A stretch of DNA of 64,000 nt from Actinospica acidithermotolerans (lineage in GTDB: Bacteria; Actinomycetota; Actinomycetes; Streptomycetales; Catenulisporaceae), in contig NZ_JAGSOH010000014.1 of the NCBI RefSeq assembly GCF_018139625.1, forward strand, positions 26,933 through 90,932. Direction: 5' to 3'. The translations under genes and the position numbers were made by a program. Below the pieces are notes generated by a model. The model had not been told where the DNA came from. It was given only the letters and a program-made list of their open reading frames with translations, and ran no database searches. This document shows, one piece after another, positions 54,796 to 64,000 of this stretch (positions are counted from its first letter, which is position 1; every line of letters begins with the position of its first letter).

Positions 54796-57700
54796 ATGCC
54801 TGCTTTTCCTGGGATGCGATGGAGGTCGAGAGGTGGGCGCCGTTGGCCGGCGCTCACCCGGCGCACCGCCTGGGCATCAGTCTTCGCTCTGATCGCCTCG
54901 ACGGTGATGGCCGTCGTACCCGCCACCACCGCGCAAGCCTCGACATCAAAGGCCTCGACGTCGTGCTCGGCGTCGTCAGCGAGCGATGTGACCACGGCGA
55001 CGATGCTGGCGAAGAAGTGCCACAAGTCCGTGAGCATCAGCGCCGATCAGACGGCCTACACGCAGGTGTCGGCGAACAAGAACGGCACACTGACCTACAC
55101 GTCCTCGGCCACACCGCACTGGGTTAAGCAGAGCGGCTCCTGGGTATCGGCCGACGCCGATCTGGTGGTGAACAAGGACGGTTCGCTCGCGCCGAAGGCC
55201 GCAGAGTCCGCCCTGAAGTTCTCCGGCGGTGGCGATACCACGCTGGTCACGGCCACGACGAGCCAGGGTTCGATGGCCGTGACCTGGCCCTCGAAGCTTC
55301 CGACACCGTCCTACGACGGTGCATCGGCAACCTACGCGGACGTGCTGCCCGGGGTGAACCTGGTCGTCACGGCGGAGGTGACTGGCGGCTTCGAGGAGTC
55401 GCTGATCGTCGGGAACGCCGCGGCCGCGAAGGACCCGGGCCTGTCGAAGCTGGTCCTGGGCATGTCGCTGAGCAAGGGGCTGACCAGCAGTGCGGACAAG
55501 TCCGGCAACGTGACGGTAAAGAACGCCAAGGGCAGGGCCGTGTTCGCCTCGCCCGCGCCGCGCGCCTGGGACTCCTCCAAGCACGCGAAGCCTGTCGCGG
55601 TCCCGGTGACGTACTCGGCCGGCAAGGCCACGATGACCGCACCGAGCGCGTTGCTGGACTCTGCGACCACGACCTTCCCGGTGATCATCGACCCGTCGTA
55701 CACCGTCTCGCAGGCCTGGGAGGGATACGGCGAGGACCAGTCCGCGTATCCTACGGCGGCCGAGCTGAACGCGACCTACAACGGCGAGGTCAACGTCGGC
55801 TACGACGGCGGCGGCACCGACCGCGGCTACTACGTGTTCGGCCTGCCCTCCGCCGCGGACGGCACCACCACCGATGTGCTCTCCGCGACGGTGAGCCTGA
55901 CCGCGGTGGCCACCTACACGAACAGTTCGGTCGCGCACACGATCGACGCGTACTACACCAGCCAGTACTCCTCGACCTCGACGTGGAACTCCGCACCGTC
56001 GAACCTCGCCGGCCCGGAGGCGGTGAACTTCACCACCGCCTCCACCGCTCCGAACCAGACCGTGTCGATCGACGTCGCCTCATGGGTGCAGACCGACCTG
56101 GACGCCTACGGCTGGCAGTTCTCCCTCGGCCTGATCAACGCGAGCGAGACCGACACGAACCAGTACGTCTCATTCGCCGCCTACCCGACCCTGTCCATCA
56201 CCTACGACCAGGCGCCGTACCAGGTCGACGCGAGCGACGTCTCGCTCAGTCCCCAGAACTGGGCCGCCGACGGCAACCTGTACACCTCCTCGCTCACCCC
56301 GACCTTCCAGGCCTACTCCACCGACCCGCTCGGCAACGAGATCGCGTACGAATTCAAGGTCGAGCAGGGCTCGACCGTGATCGAGGACAACACCAGCGGC
56401 TACTACGCCTCCGGCGCCACCGGATCGCTCACCTCGGCTACGACGTTGAGCAACAACACCACATACGACCTCTACGTGCGCGGCTACGACGGCACCGAAT
56501 ACGGCGCCTGGTCGAACGCGCAGGTCTTCACGACCGACGCGACAACACCGGTCGCGCCGAGCGTCACCTGCACCGGCTACGCATCAGGCACCTGGACGGC
56601 GCTGATCTCCGGCGGCGACTCCTGCTCGTACTCGGACTCGACCTCGCACATCGAGGGCTACATCTACGAACTGCAGAACGGCACGAGCACCCCGACCTGG
56701 TCGTGGGTGACCGGGTCCAGCGAGACGGCCACGATCGACCCGACCGCGATCGGCCTCTACACCCTGACCGTCATCCCGACCGACGACGCGGGCGTGCAGG
56801 GATCCTCCACCAGTTACGTGTTCGGCGTCGGCACGAGCGGCGCGATGCTCGCCCCGTCCGACGGCTCGCAGACCGCGTCCTCGATAAACCTGCAGGCAGC
56901 TGCACCCGGCGCGTACACGCAGGCGACGTTCAAGTACCGCCTTGGCACCTCCGGCTCATTCACGACGATCCCGGACCACGTCGTCTACCAGTGCAACTGC
57001 GCAGTCACCTTCCCGGTATCCACCAGCACGAACGCCGCTGGCGTGCAGACCGCTTCACTGACGTGGTATCTCAACCGCACCATCGCCGACGACGGCCTGA
57101 TCCAGGTCGAGGCGGTCTTCACCGACTCTTCCAACGACACGCTCACCACTCCGCCGGTCTCGGTCACTCTGTCTCGCACTGGCTCCGGCGCCGACTTCGG
57201 CACGACCACGGTCGGACCGGTCACCGTCGGCCTCCAGTCCGGCAACGCCGCCATGTCCGCCAGCGACGTGAACATCTCGTCGTACGGCGCCGCACTGACG
57301 GTCGGCCGGACCTTCAACTCGGTCAACCCGTCGGCGTCGGGGATCTTCGGTCCCGGCTGGGTCTCCAGCATCGGATCCACCCAGGCCTCGAACTGGTCGT
57401 CTGTCACCGACTACAGCTCCTATGCCGTGTTGACCGCCGGCGACGGATCGACGTACACCTTCACCGAAGGCTCCACGAGCGGATCGACCGTCTCCTACAC
57501 CGCGAACGCGTCTGCGGCATCCGCCGGTCTGACGCTGACGAAGAACACCTCGTCCGCCGTGTTCGACCTGACCGACTCCTCTAACAACGTCACCGCGTTC
57601 GCGTACTCCGCGGCCAACGCCGACTACGCGCCCTCGACGATCACTTCGCCGGGTACGACGAGTTCGACCGGCATCGTCTACAACTCGGCCGGCGATCCGG

Positions 57701-60700
57701 TGCTCGTGGTCGCTCCGGACGCGGCGTCTTCCTCCGCGCCGACCACGGCGTGCCCGAGCCCGGCGTCCTCATCGACGTGGAGCGCCGGTTGCCGCGGACT
57801 GTCGTTCACCTACAACTCCGCGGGTGACGTCTCCGAGATCGACTTCGTGTACGTCGACAACTCCGGAACCTTCCACGACACCCCGGTCGCCGACTACAGC
57901 TACGACACGACCGGGCGAGTCGCCTCCGAGTGGGACCCGCGCCTGTCCACCCCGCTGGCGACCGGCTACACCTACGACGAGACCTCCACCGACGCCGACT
58001 ACGGCCGCATCACCGCCTACTCCCCGGCCCAAGCCTCGGGATCGGGCGCACTCGCGTCCTGGAAGTTCACCTACGACGACACCGCGACCGACGTCAACTA
58101 CGGCAAGGTCATGACCGTTGCCCGGACGCACTCGTCCGCGTACGGCGGCACGACGGCCACCGACACGATCGACTACGAGGTCCCGCTGACCACGTCCTCC
58201 GGCGGTCCGCTCACCATGGATACTTCCACCGTAGCGACCTGGAGCCAGACAGACGTGCCGACCTCGGCCGTCGCAGTCTGGCCCGGTGGATACACGCCGT
58301 CGTCGACCACCTCGCCGACGGCGACCGACTACGAATACGCCACCATCGACTACTTCGACGCCAACGGCCGCCAAGTCAACACCGCCTCCTACGTCAACGG
58401 CGCGTGGGCAGTGGACACCACCCAGTACGACAGCGACGGTAATGTCACCAGTACGCTGACCGCCGCGAATCGTGCGACCGCACTGGCGTCCTCATCTCCC
58501 GCATCCGAAGCGACGGCACTCTCCACAATCAACCAGTACGCCTGCGACGACTTCGGCACGATCGACACCTGCACAAGCTCTGACGCGTCGTACGAGGTCG
58601 AGAACGACAGTTACGGTCCGGCGCACACCGTAGACGTGGACGGCACCGACGAGACCGCCCGCGACCACACCGCCTACACGTACGATGCGGGCGCGCCGAA
58701 CTCCGACAAGAACTCCAGCGGCGCGCCGTACAAGCTGAAGACGAGCGAGACGACCTCCGCGAGCGTCGGATCGACTATCCCCGGATCGTCGACCGCGGAC
58801 AGCCGTACCAGCGAATTCGTGTATGCGTCCGGTTCGGATGACACCGGCTGGACGATCGGCGAGCCACTTCAGACGATCACCGACCCGAGCGGCCTCGCCA
58901 TCACCTCGACGGCCTCGTACAACGAAAGCTCCTCGACGTACAACGGCGACAACCTGGTGATAGACAAGGACCAGCCCTCCGACAGCAGCGGCGGCACCGC
59001 CGGAGACACGCACACCGTGTACTACACGGCGAGCGCGAACAGCCAGGTCTCCGCGTGCGGCAACGAGCCCGAGTGGGCGAACCTCGTCTGCGAGACCTAC
59101 CCGGCTGCGCAACCCTCGGACACGACGACCATCCCGACGGTTTCGTACACATACAACGACTACCTCTCTCCGCTGACCGAGACCAAGACCTACGGCTCGA
59201 CCGGCACCGAGACCGTCACCTACACCTACGACGCCGCCGACAGGCAGACCAAGCAGGCCGTCGCGGTTTCCGGCACGGGCATGGGCACCGCTCCCGCGAC
59301 CACCGTGACCGTCTACAGTTCCGCGACGGGCGCGGCTACCGACAGCGAGACGCTGACCTCGTCCGGCACGGTGGCTACGGACAACAACTCCGCGTACGAC
59401 GACTTCGGACAGCAGGTCTCGTACACCGACGCCAACAACGAGACGACGACGTACTCGTACAACCTCGACGGTCAGGCGATCACGCGAACGACGCCGTACG
59501 ACACGAGCACAGTCACCTACTCTCCGGGCGGCCAGGCCACCAAGGAAGTCGACTCGCTCGCCGGCACGTTCACGGCGACGTACAACGCCGACGGCGCGCT
59601 CCTCACGCAGACCTATCCCGACGCCACTCTCGCGACGTACTCGATCGACCCCAGCGGCACGGCAACACAGTTGACGTATTCCAACAGCAACTGGGCCAGT
59701 TCGATCACGGACTCGATCACAGCCAACTCCACAGGAGATTGGACGACCGAGAGCGGGCTGAACGATACGAAGTCGTACACATACGACAAGGCGGACCGGC
59801 TGGTCAGCACCGCGGACACGAACGCGGGATCGTGCACCACGCGTGACTACACGTACGACGCGGACACCAACCGGACCAGCCTGACCACGTACGCGGCGGC
59901 CAGCAGCGGCGCGTGCCAGACCACGACGGCGTCCACTGCGGAAAGCTACACGTACGACGCGGCCGACCGGCTCGAGTCGACCACGGAATCCGGAACGACG
60001 AGCACCTACGCGTATGACACCCAGGGCGATGTGACCACGACGCCGTCGGCGGACGCTGGCGGCTCAGGCGACCTGACGGCGACGTACTACGCGAACGGCC
60101 TTGTCGACACCCAGACACAGGCCGGTGTGACCGACACCTACACGCTCGATGCCACGCTCGACCGCTATGCGACCGAGGTGAGCTCGTCCAGCGGGTACAC
60201 CACGACCAATGACTACTCCGACGGCGGCGACTCGCCGAGTTGGAGCACGACGAACGGGTCGTGGACGGCGAGCGTCAGCGGAATCGGCGGAAGCCTCGGT
60301 GCGCAGGTCACTGAATCCGGCACGGTCACTCTCGACCTGGCCGACCTTCGCGGGAACATCATCGCAACGGTCAACCCGAGCAGCGACACCGCTCCGACCG
60401 CCACGTACGCCTACACCGAGTTCGGTAGCACGGAAAGCTCCTCCGCAGCCGCCGAATACGGATTCCTAGGCTCCAATCAACGCGCCGAGACGAACATGGG
60501 CGGCACCGTCCTGATGGGCGTGCGTGTCTACAACCCGAACACCGGCCGCTTCCTGGAGACGGACCCGGTACTCGGCGGCAACGCCAACCCGTACGACTAC
60601 GTGTTCCAGAACCCTTTGACCAACTTCGACCTCAACGGAGAGTTCTGCTGGTCATGGCACTGCTGGGTGACGAACCTGTTCAAGGCGACGGTCTTCGTCG

Positions 60701-61011
60701 CGGCCTCGGCGCTCGGCGGACTTCTCGCGGCATTGTGCGACGGGCTCAGCGACGGCGTGTGCGGAGTGATCAATGGCCGGATATTCGGGGCGGTCTGGGC
60801 GATGGCTTCGTCGATCGTGACCGACTGGTCACACAACCAGAGCAACTACAATACGTACATCGAGGACGCGCTCCTCGCCGGCTTGTCCGCGCTGGTCACC
60901 AGTGGAGTCTCGAACTTCTTCAAGAATCGGCCCAGGGTGATCACGGGCCTGAGAGCGGACATCATCATCATCGCCCACGATTTCGGCAAATACATCAGAA
61001 GGTTCTTCTAG
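54796..61011 (+). CDS. Giant secreted Rhs/YD-repeat protein with variable C-terminus
   Basis: A 2071-aa protein. An N-terminal signal sequence is present (RRTAWASVFALIASTVMAVVPATTAQA). A DNRLRE-like beta domain follows (~280-420: IIDPSYTVSQAWEGYGEDQSAYPT ... RGYYVFGLPS), then Fn3-like segments (~470-700) and a long beta-rich region with YD repeats (~800-1900, e.g. YTYDAADR, YTYDKADRLVS, YTYDAADRLESTTES, YAYDTQGDV). The Rhs core end is GFLGSNQRAETNMGGTVLMGVRVYNPNTGRFLETDPVLGG ... NPLTNFDLNGE. After it comes a 122-residue unique tip (1950-2071) with four Cys, two hydrophobic stretches (LFKATVFVAASALGGLLAAL; AVWAMASSIV) and a basic end. Rhs cages carry toxic tips used against rivals; the tip here is not a recognised toxin. 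The ATG at 54796 has GGGAGGGG 11 nt away. The next gene starts 1 nt inside its stop. Confidence 0.85.
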   Translation: MPAFPGMRWRSRGGRRWPALTRRTAWASVFALIASTVMAVVPATTAQASTSKASTSCSASSASDVTTATMLAKKCHKSVSISADQTAYTQVSANKNGTLTYTSSATPHWVKQSGSWVSADADLVVNKDGSLAPKAAESALKFSGGGDTTLVTATTSQGSMAVTWPSKLPTPSYDGASATYADVLPGVNLVVTAEVTGGFEESLIVGNAAAAKDPGLSKLVLGMSLSKGLTSSADKSGNVTVKNAKGRAVFASPAPRAWDSSKHAKPVAVPVTYSAGKATMTAPSALLDSATTTFPVIIDPSYTVSQAWEGYGEDQSAYPTAAELNATYNGEVNVGYDGGGTDRGYYVFGLPSAADGTTTDVLSATVSLTAVATYTNSSVAHTIDAYYTSQYSSTSTWNSAPSNLAGPEAVNFTTASTAPNQTVSIDVASWVQTDLDAYGWQFSLGLINASETDTNQYVSFAAYPTLSITYDQAPYQVDASDVSLSPQNWAADGNLYTSSLTPTFQAYSTDPLGNEIAYEFKVEQGSTVIEDNTSGYYASGATGSLTSATTLSNNTTYDLYVRGYDGTEYGAWSNAQVFTTDATTPVAPSVTCTGYASGTWTALISGGDSCSYSDSTSHIEGYIYELQNGTSTPTWSWVTGSSETATIDPTAIGLYTLTVIPTDDAGVQGSSTSYVFGVGTSGAMLAPSDGSQTASSINLQAAAPGAYTQATFKYRLGTSGSFTTIPDHVVYQCNCAVTFPVSTSTNAAGVQTASLTWYLNRTIADDGLIQVEAVFTDSSNDTLTTPPVSVTLSRTGSGADFGTTTVGPVTVGLQSGNAAMSASDVNISSYGAALTVGRTFNSVNPSASGIFGPGWVSSIGSTQASNWSSVTDYSSYAVLTAGDGSTYTFTEGSTSGSTVSYTANASAASAGLTLTKNTSSAVFDLTDSSNNVTAFAYSAANADYAPSTITSPGTTSSTGIVYNSAGDPVLVVAPDAASSSAPTTACPSPASSSTWSAGCRGLSFTYNSAGDVSEIDFVYVDNSGTFHDTPVADYSYDTTGRVASEWDPRLSTPLATGYTYDETSTDADYGRITAYSPAQASGSGALASWKFTYDDTATDVNYGKVMTVARTHSSAYGGTTATDTIDYEVPLTTSSGGPLTMDTSTVATWSQTDVPTSAVAVWPGGYTPSSTTSPTATDYEYATIDYFDANGRQVNTASYVNGAWAVDTTQYDSDGNVTSTLTAANRATALASSSPASEATALSTINQYACDDFGTIDTCTSSDASYEVENDSYGPAHTVDVDGTDETARDHTAYTYDAGAPNSDKNSSGAPYKLKTSETTSASVGSTIPGSSTADSRTSEFVYASGSDDTGWTIGEPLQTITDPSGLAITSTASYNESSSTYNGDNLVIDKDQPSDSSGGTAGDTHTVYYTASANSQVSACGNEPEWANLVCETYPAAQPSDTTTIPTVSYTYNDYLSPLTETKTYGSTGTETVTYTYDAADRQTKQAVAVSGTGMGTAPATTVTVYSSATGAATDSETLTSSGTVATDNNSAYDDFGQQVSYTDANNETTTYSYNLDGQAITRTTPYDTSTVTYSPGGQATKEVDSLAGTFTATYNADGALLTQTYPDATLATYSIDPSGTATQLTYSNSNWASSITDSITANSTGDWTTESGLNDTKSYTYDKADRLVSTADTNAGSCTTRDYTYDADTNRTSLTTYAAASSGACQTTTASTAESYTYDAADRLESTTESGTTSTYAYDTQGDVTTTPSADAGGSGDLTATYYANGLVDTQTQAGVTDTYTLDATLDRYATEVSSSSGYTTTNDYSDGGDSPSWSTTNGSWTASVSGIGGSLGAQVTESGTVTLDLADLRGNIIATVNPSSDTAPTATYAYTEFGSTESSSAAAEYGFLGSNQRAETNMGGTVLMGVRVYNPNTGRFLETDPVLGGNANPYDYVFQNPLTNFDLNGEFCWSWHCWVTNLFKATVFVAASALGGLLAALCDGLSDGVCGVINGRIFGAVWAMASSIVTDWSHNQSNYNTYIEDALLAGLSALVTSGVSNFFKNRPRVITGLRADIIIIAHDFGKYIRRFF

Positions 61012-61565
61012 TGCGCAGATCGGATTCGAGCACGACGTGGCGGCGTGAAGTCCTCCGCTTCACGCTAGCGCAGACCGCACTCATGCTGGGAGTGATCCTG
61101 GTGGTGGCAGCCGTCGCTGTCGCGATCGTGGCCGTGGGCGGCGGCGACCTGCCCGTCAGACTTGCAGTCGGGTTCTCGGCGGCATACGCCGTCGTCAGTG
61201 CCCTGGACTCGGCGCGTCACGTCGCCGCCTTCCGCGAACACCGAGAGAACCTGCGCGAGGGCGACCTGTCCTGGCGCCCGAGCAGGACCGTCGTGCGTCA
61301 CGGCGGGTCGGAATTTGATCTCGGCGAGATCTCGGCCCGCTGTGCGGCGGAGCTCGGCGAGGACTGGCAAGTGCAGGACGCCTCGGCGGATTCCGCGCTG
61401 CTGCGCAGGCGGCGCCGACCGCCGCTGAGCCTCGCGATCTCCGTCGAGCGGTCCGACGATTCGGTGCGGGCCACGACCCAGGCCCGCACCGATTTCTGGC
61501 GGCGACCGGATCGCGGAACGGCCTTTCGGGCGGTGACGACGGCCACCGAGAAGATCAGCGACTGA
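61011..61565 (+). CDS. Two-TM membrane protein coupled to Rhs (candidate immunity)
   Basis: A 184-aa protein. Its GTG overlaps the Rhs stop (TAGTG) with AGAAGG 8 nt upstream, so the two are translated together. Two N-terminal helices (FTLAQTALMLGVILVVAAVAVAIVAVGGG; LAVGFSAAYAVVSALDSA) precede a charged cytoplasmic domain (~75-184). Genes coupled directly after Rhs tips are normally immunity proteins, and a membrane location would suit a membrane-active tip. No immunity family is recognised, so this is inferred from position. Confidence 0.6.
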   Translation: MRRSDSSTTWRREVLRFTLAQTALMLGVILVVAAVAVAIVAVGGGDLPVRLAVGFSAAYAVVSALDSARHVAAFREHRENLREGDLSWRPSRTVVRHGGSEFDLGEISARCAAELGEDWQVQDASADSALLRRRRRPPLSLAISVERSDDSVRATTQARTDFWRRPDRGTAFRAVTTATEKISD

Positions 61566-61595
61566 CGAGCGGCGACCGTCAGTGCACGATCAAGG

Positions 61596-61627
61596 CCCCG
61601 GCCACGCCCAGGAGGGCGTGGCCGGGG
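61596..61627 (+). terminator. Terminator after Rhs operon
   Basis: A 14-bp GC-rich stem (61596-61609 with 61614-61627) and AGGA loop, 30 bp after the stop. Confidence 0.8.
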
Positions 61628-61659
61628 AGCGCCATAGCTCACGAGGTTCTCCTGCCGAG

Positions 61660-62031
61660 CGCCAGATCCAGCAGTACGACGGCCGGGTAGTGCAGACTCC
61701 GCCGAAGACCAACTGTTCGCGCCGCGCGGTCGCGCTCGACGTCATGACCGCGAACATGTCGCGCCGCCACCGTGTGCTTCAGCGCGGCGAGGCGCGATCC
61801 CTACGGCGCTCGCCCGCGGGCTATGCGTCGACGAACGAGCACAGCGATCCGGCCACACCCGACTATCTGACCCGCCGCTTCGCCGAGATGCTGGGCGAGA
61901 CGGACTTGCCACCGATTCGCCTCCACGATCTGCGGCACGTCGCGGCCAGTCTCGCCATCCAGGCCGGGGCGGACCTGAAGGTGATCCAAGACCAGCTCGG
62001 ACACTCCTCCATCGTGATCACCGCAGACTGA
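61660..62031 (+). pseudogene. Truncated tyrosine integrase (C-terminal fragment)
   Basis: The fragment begins abruptly at RQIQQYDGRVVQTPPKTNCSRRAVALD, the middle of a phage-type integrase catalytic domain, and runs to HDLRHVAASLAIQAGADLKVIQDQLGHSSIVITAD. A TGA follows just before the catalytic Tyr segment. It has the Arg of HDLRH and the second His-containing GHSS, but no Tyr nucleophile and no N-terminal half. A region between ~TANMSRRHR and PDYLTRR also seems scrambled. It is homologous to the next pseudogene. Confidence 0.8.
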
Positions 62032-62209
62032 TGCACCCCGACTCCACGCAACACGGGGCACATCATTTGCAACCGGGCTTCGCTCGGATGGTCCATACGA
62101 GCTGCGCTGTAGGAGCGAACTCGGTACGTCGTCCAGCCGTTGTCGTTGCGATCGGGGCATGGCTCGGGTTGGCGCACACCGCGCCGCCAATCCGAGAGCA
62201 GGAGCAGTG

Positions 62210-63627
62210 ATGAACGCTAGCGGCAGTGTCTACAAGCGGTGCGGTTGCCGACAGGAGGACAGCGCCCGGAAACTCGGGCCGCGCTGTCCGAAATTGTCCA
62301 AGCCCGGCCACGGAAGCTGGTACATAGCGCTCGACGTCCCTACGGCCCGGGGCGGGCGCGAGCGGATTCGCCGTGGCGGCTATCCGACGCGTGCCGCGGC
62401 CGAGCGGACCCTGATCGACCTGCGCGGCACCGAGCGACCCGGTACCGGGATCGTCACGGTCGAGATGTGGCTCAATCGTTGGCTGGAGACGACCTCGAGG
62501 CTGCGTGAGTCGACCCGGTGCAGCTACCTTCAGTTGTGTCGCAACCATCTGATCCCGTACCTCGGTCGCATCCCGCTGCGCGATCTGACCGGCCTGCAGA
62601 TCACCGGGATGCTGGAGTCGGTGCGCCGGTACAGCGTGGCGAGCAAGCGGCCGGTCAGTGACGGAACTATCGAGAGGATCTACGCGACGCTGCGCGCTGC
62701 CCTCAACGCGGCCGTGCGCCAGGGGCTGATCGAGCACAATCCGGCACGCCTGATCCAGCAGGCTCGTGCACGCCGCCCGCACGCGGTGGTGTGGACCGAG
62801 ACGCGGATCAATCAATACCTGCTCGACGGACAGCGACCTGCGATGCAGTATGGACCGCCGCGCAGACCGCCCACTTCCTGCACACAATCCGCGAGCACCG
62901 GCTCTACGCCGCATACCATTTGATCGCGCTGCGCGGGCTGCGCCGCGGGGAAGCAGCCGGACTGCGCTGGTGCGACATCGATCTCGACGGTCAAGCCATC
63001 ACCATCCGCCAGTAGATCCAGCGTGTTGACGGACACCTGGCGCAGTGCCCGACCAAGACCGAGTCCTCCTGCCGCACCATCGCCTTGGACCGCACCACCA
63101 CCGCCGTCCTGCGCCGCCACCGCGCCAGACAGCAGGCCGAATCCGTGAAAAACGGCACTATGCCCTCCGGGTACGTCTTCACCAACCTACGTGGCGCACC
63201 GCTGAATCCAGACCGGCTCACCCGCCTGTTGTACGAGTTCATTGCCGCAGCGGGCCTTCCTCCGGTGCGGCTTCACGATCTCCGTCACGGCGCCGCCAGC
63301 CTCGCCCTACAAGCCGGCGCCGATCTCAAGGTCGTGCAAGACCAACTCGGCCACTCCTCCATCGTCATCACCGCCGACACCTATGTCAGCGTCCTGCCCG
63401 ACGTCGCCCGGCAGGCGGCCGAAGACACCGCCACCCTCATCCTCCAGGCGGGCCGCCTCATCCCCGGCACCAACCGCCCCGCCGGTCGCAGCGCTCGACG
63501 AAACCGCGCAAGAACAGGCCCGGCACCGCGACCAACACCTCACCGCGCAGGAGTCGCAAGACTCCCGCAGCGTGATCAAGAAATAGGCGGGCGTGGCAGA
63601 CGACTGAGCCAACCCTTGACCAGATAG
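62210..63627 (+). pseudogene. Tyrosine integrase, broken by a frameshift and an in-frame stop
   Basis: The start MNASGSVYKRCGCR has GAGCAGGAGCAGTG upstream. Frame 1 covers the arm-binding N-terminus and the SAM-like core-binding domain (VTVEMWLNRWLE ... LRAALNAAVRQGLIEHNPA). Around 62830-62850 the sequence shifts frame and continues as FLHTIREHRLYAAYHLIALRGLRRGEAAGLRW with the first catalytic Arg. A TAG at 63013-63015 replaces a Gln (the sister fragment keeps RQIQQ). The same frame then resumes through RLHDLRHGAASLALQAGADLKVVQDQLGHSSIVITADTY, with the Tyr nucleophile. Two lesions make it non-functional unless both are read through. It lies 109 bp inside the island from the tRNA. Confidence 0.85.
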
Positions 63628-63692
63628 CGAGACGGCCGTCTCATGCGCCCCGTTCGCGCACCCTGGACACACCCCGGCCCCACCGCACAACG

Positions 63693-63723
63693 AGGCCGGA
63701 TGCTTCACAGAAGCATCCGGCCT
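63693..63723. terminator. Hairpin between integrase remnant and tRNA-Lys
   Basis: A 14-bp perfect stem (63693-63706 with 63710-63723) and ACA loop, just downstream of the minus-strand tRNA. It can end the tRNA transcript. Confidence 0.75.
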
Positions 63724-63735
63724 GGTCAAAGCCTG

Positions 63736-63808
<73 letters not shown>

Positions 63809-63954
63809 GTATCGCCACTCCCAAGTGGCCGTTAACGGCCGCTTAAGGAGTTTGTGCGGTGCGGGTAAGAGATTACCGTAGTTCCGGCCGGGGCGGAAAT
63901 CGGTATGGAGTTGCGGTCTGACCTGCGGTTTCGTGGTCGGGTCGGCGATCGGAG

Positions 63955-64000
63955 TCAGGGGTGGGTGGGGCGGAAGCGGCGGAGGCGGAGGGAGTTGGAG
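63955..64000 (-). CDS. C-terminal end of an unidentified gene, cut by window edge
   Basis: Reading the minus strand from the window edge, one frame gives SNSLRLRRFRPTHP and then TGA. The Arg-rich ending looks like a real protein tail, but only 14 residues are visible. Function cannot be judged. Confidence 0.3.
   Translation of the reverse strand, partial: SNSLRLRRFRPTHP

Overview
This is a high-GC actinobacterial chromosome segment. Its GC-rich codon use, GTG and TTG starts, translationally coupled operons, LacI-controlled sugar operons, a 2-methylisoborneol locus and a NrdR-boxed nrdAB pair suggest a filamentous soil actinomycete, either Streptomyces-like or Catenulispora/Actinospica-like. 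The genus cannot be fixed from the sequence alone.

1-16 kb holds two glucan-uptake systems. The first has a truncated GH87-like secreted alpha-glucanase, a GH13 alpha-glucosidase, a binding protein with two permeases (no ATPase encoded) and a LacI regulator. The second has a LacI regulator with a clear operator, a complete Opp/Dpp-type ABC transporter and a GH1 beta-glucosidase. 16-25.5 kb is mostly housekeeping: a small EF-hand-like protein, chorismate mutase, a TetR/oxidoreductase divergent pair sharing twin operators, a TPR protein, class I ribonucleotide reductase nrdA-nrdB, and an HTH regulator.

25.6-29.3 kb is the 2-methylisoborneol locus. The terpene cyclase and a family 2B encapsulin shell with a cyclic-nucleotide-binding-like domain overlap by 4 bp. 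The GPP methyltransferase is divergent, and the shared promoter region carries a perfect 20-bp inverted repeat. 29.4-35.3 kb is a beta-glucan regulon: a GH64 enzyme, a LacI regulator and a beta-helix enzyme, each preceded by the same GAGAGCGCTCTC operator. 35.4-42.3 kb contains membrane and accessory genes: DUF1269, two four-TM paralogues, an alkylsulfatase, an M50-like pseudoprotease/TPR protein, TMEM175 and a MarR regulator.

42.1-53.4 kb contains two copies of one exopolysaccharide-like cassette, in the order GT-C membrane protein, GT2 synthase, membrane-anchored GH26. Between them lies a degenerate copy of the 3' half of tRNA-Lys. The intact tRNA-Lys(CUU) is at 63.7 kb, next to two decayed tyrosine integrases. 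The interval 47.3-63.7 kb is therefore best read as a genomic island inserted at the tRNA 3' end. It carries the second cassette, a zinc-ribbon/small membrane protein pair, two tandem ribbon-helix-helix-like proteins, a 2071-aa secreted Rhs/YD-repeat protein with a coupled two-TM gene (candidate toxin and immunity), and the dead integrases.
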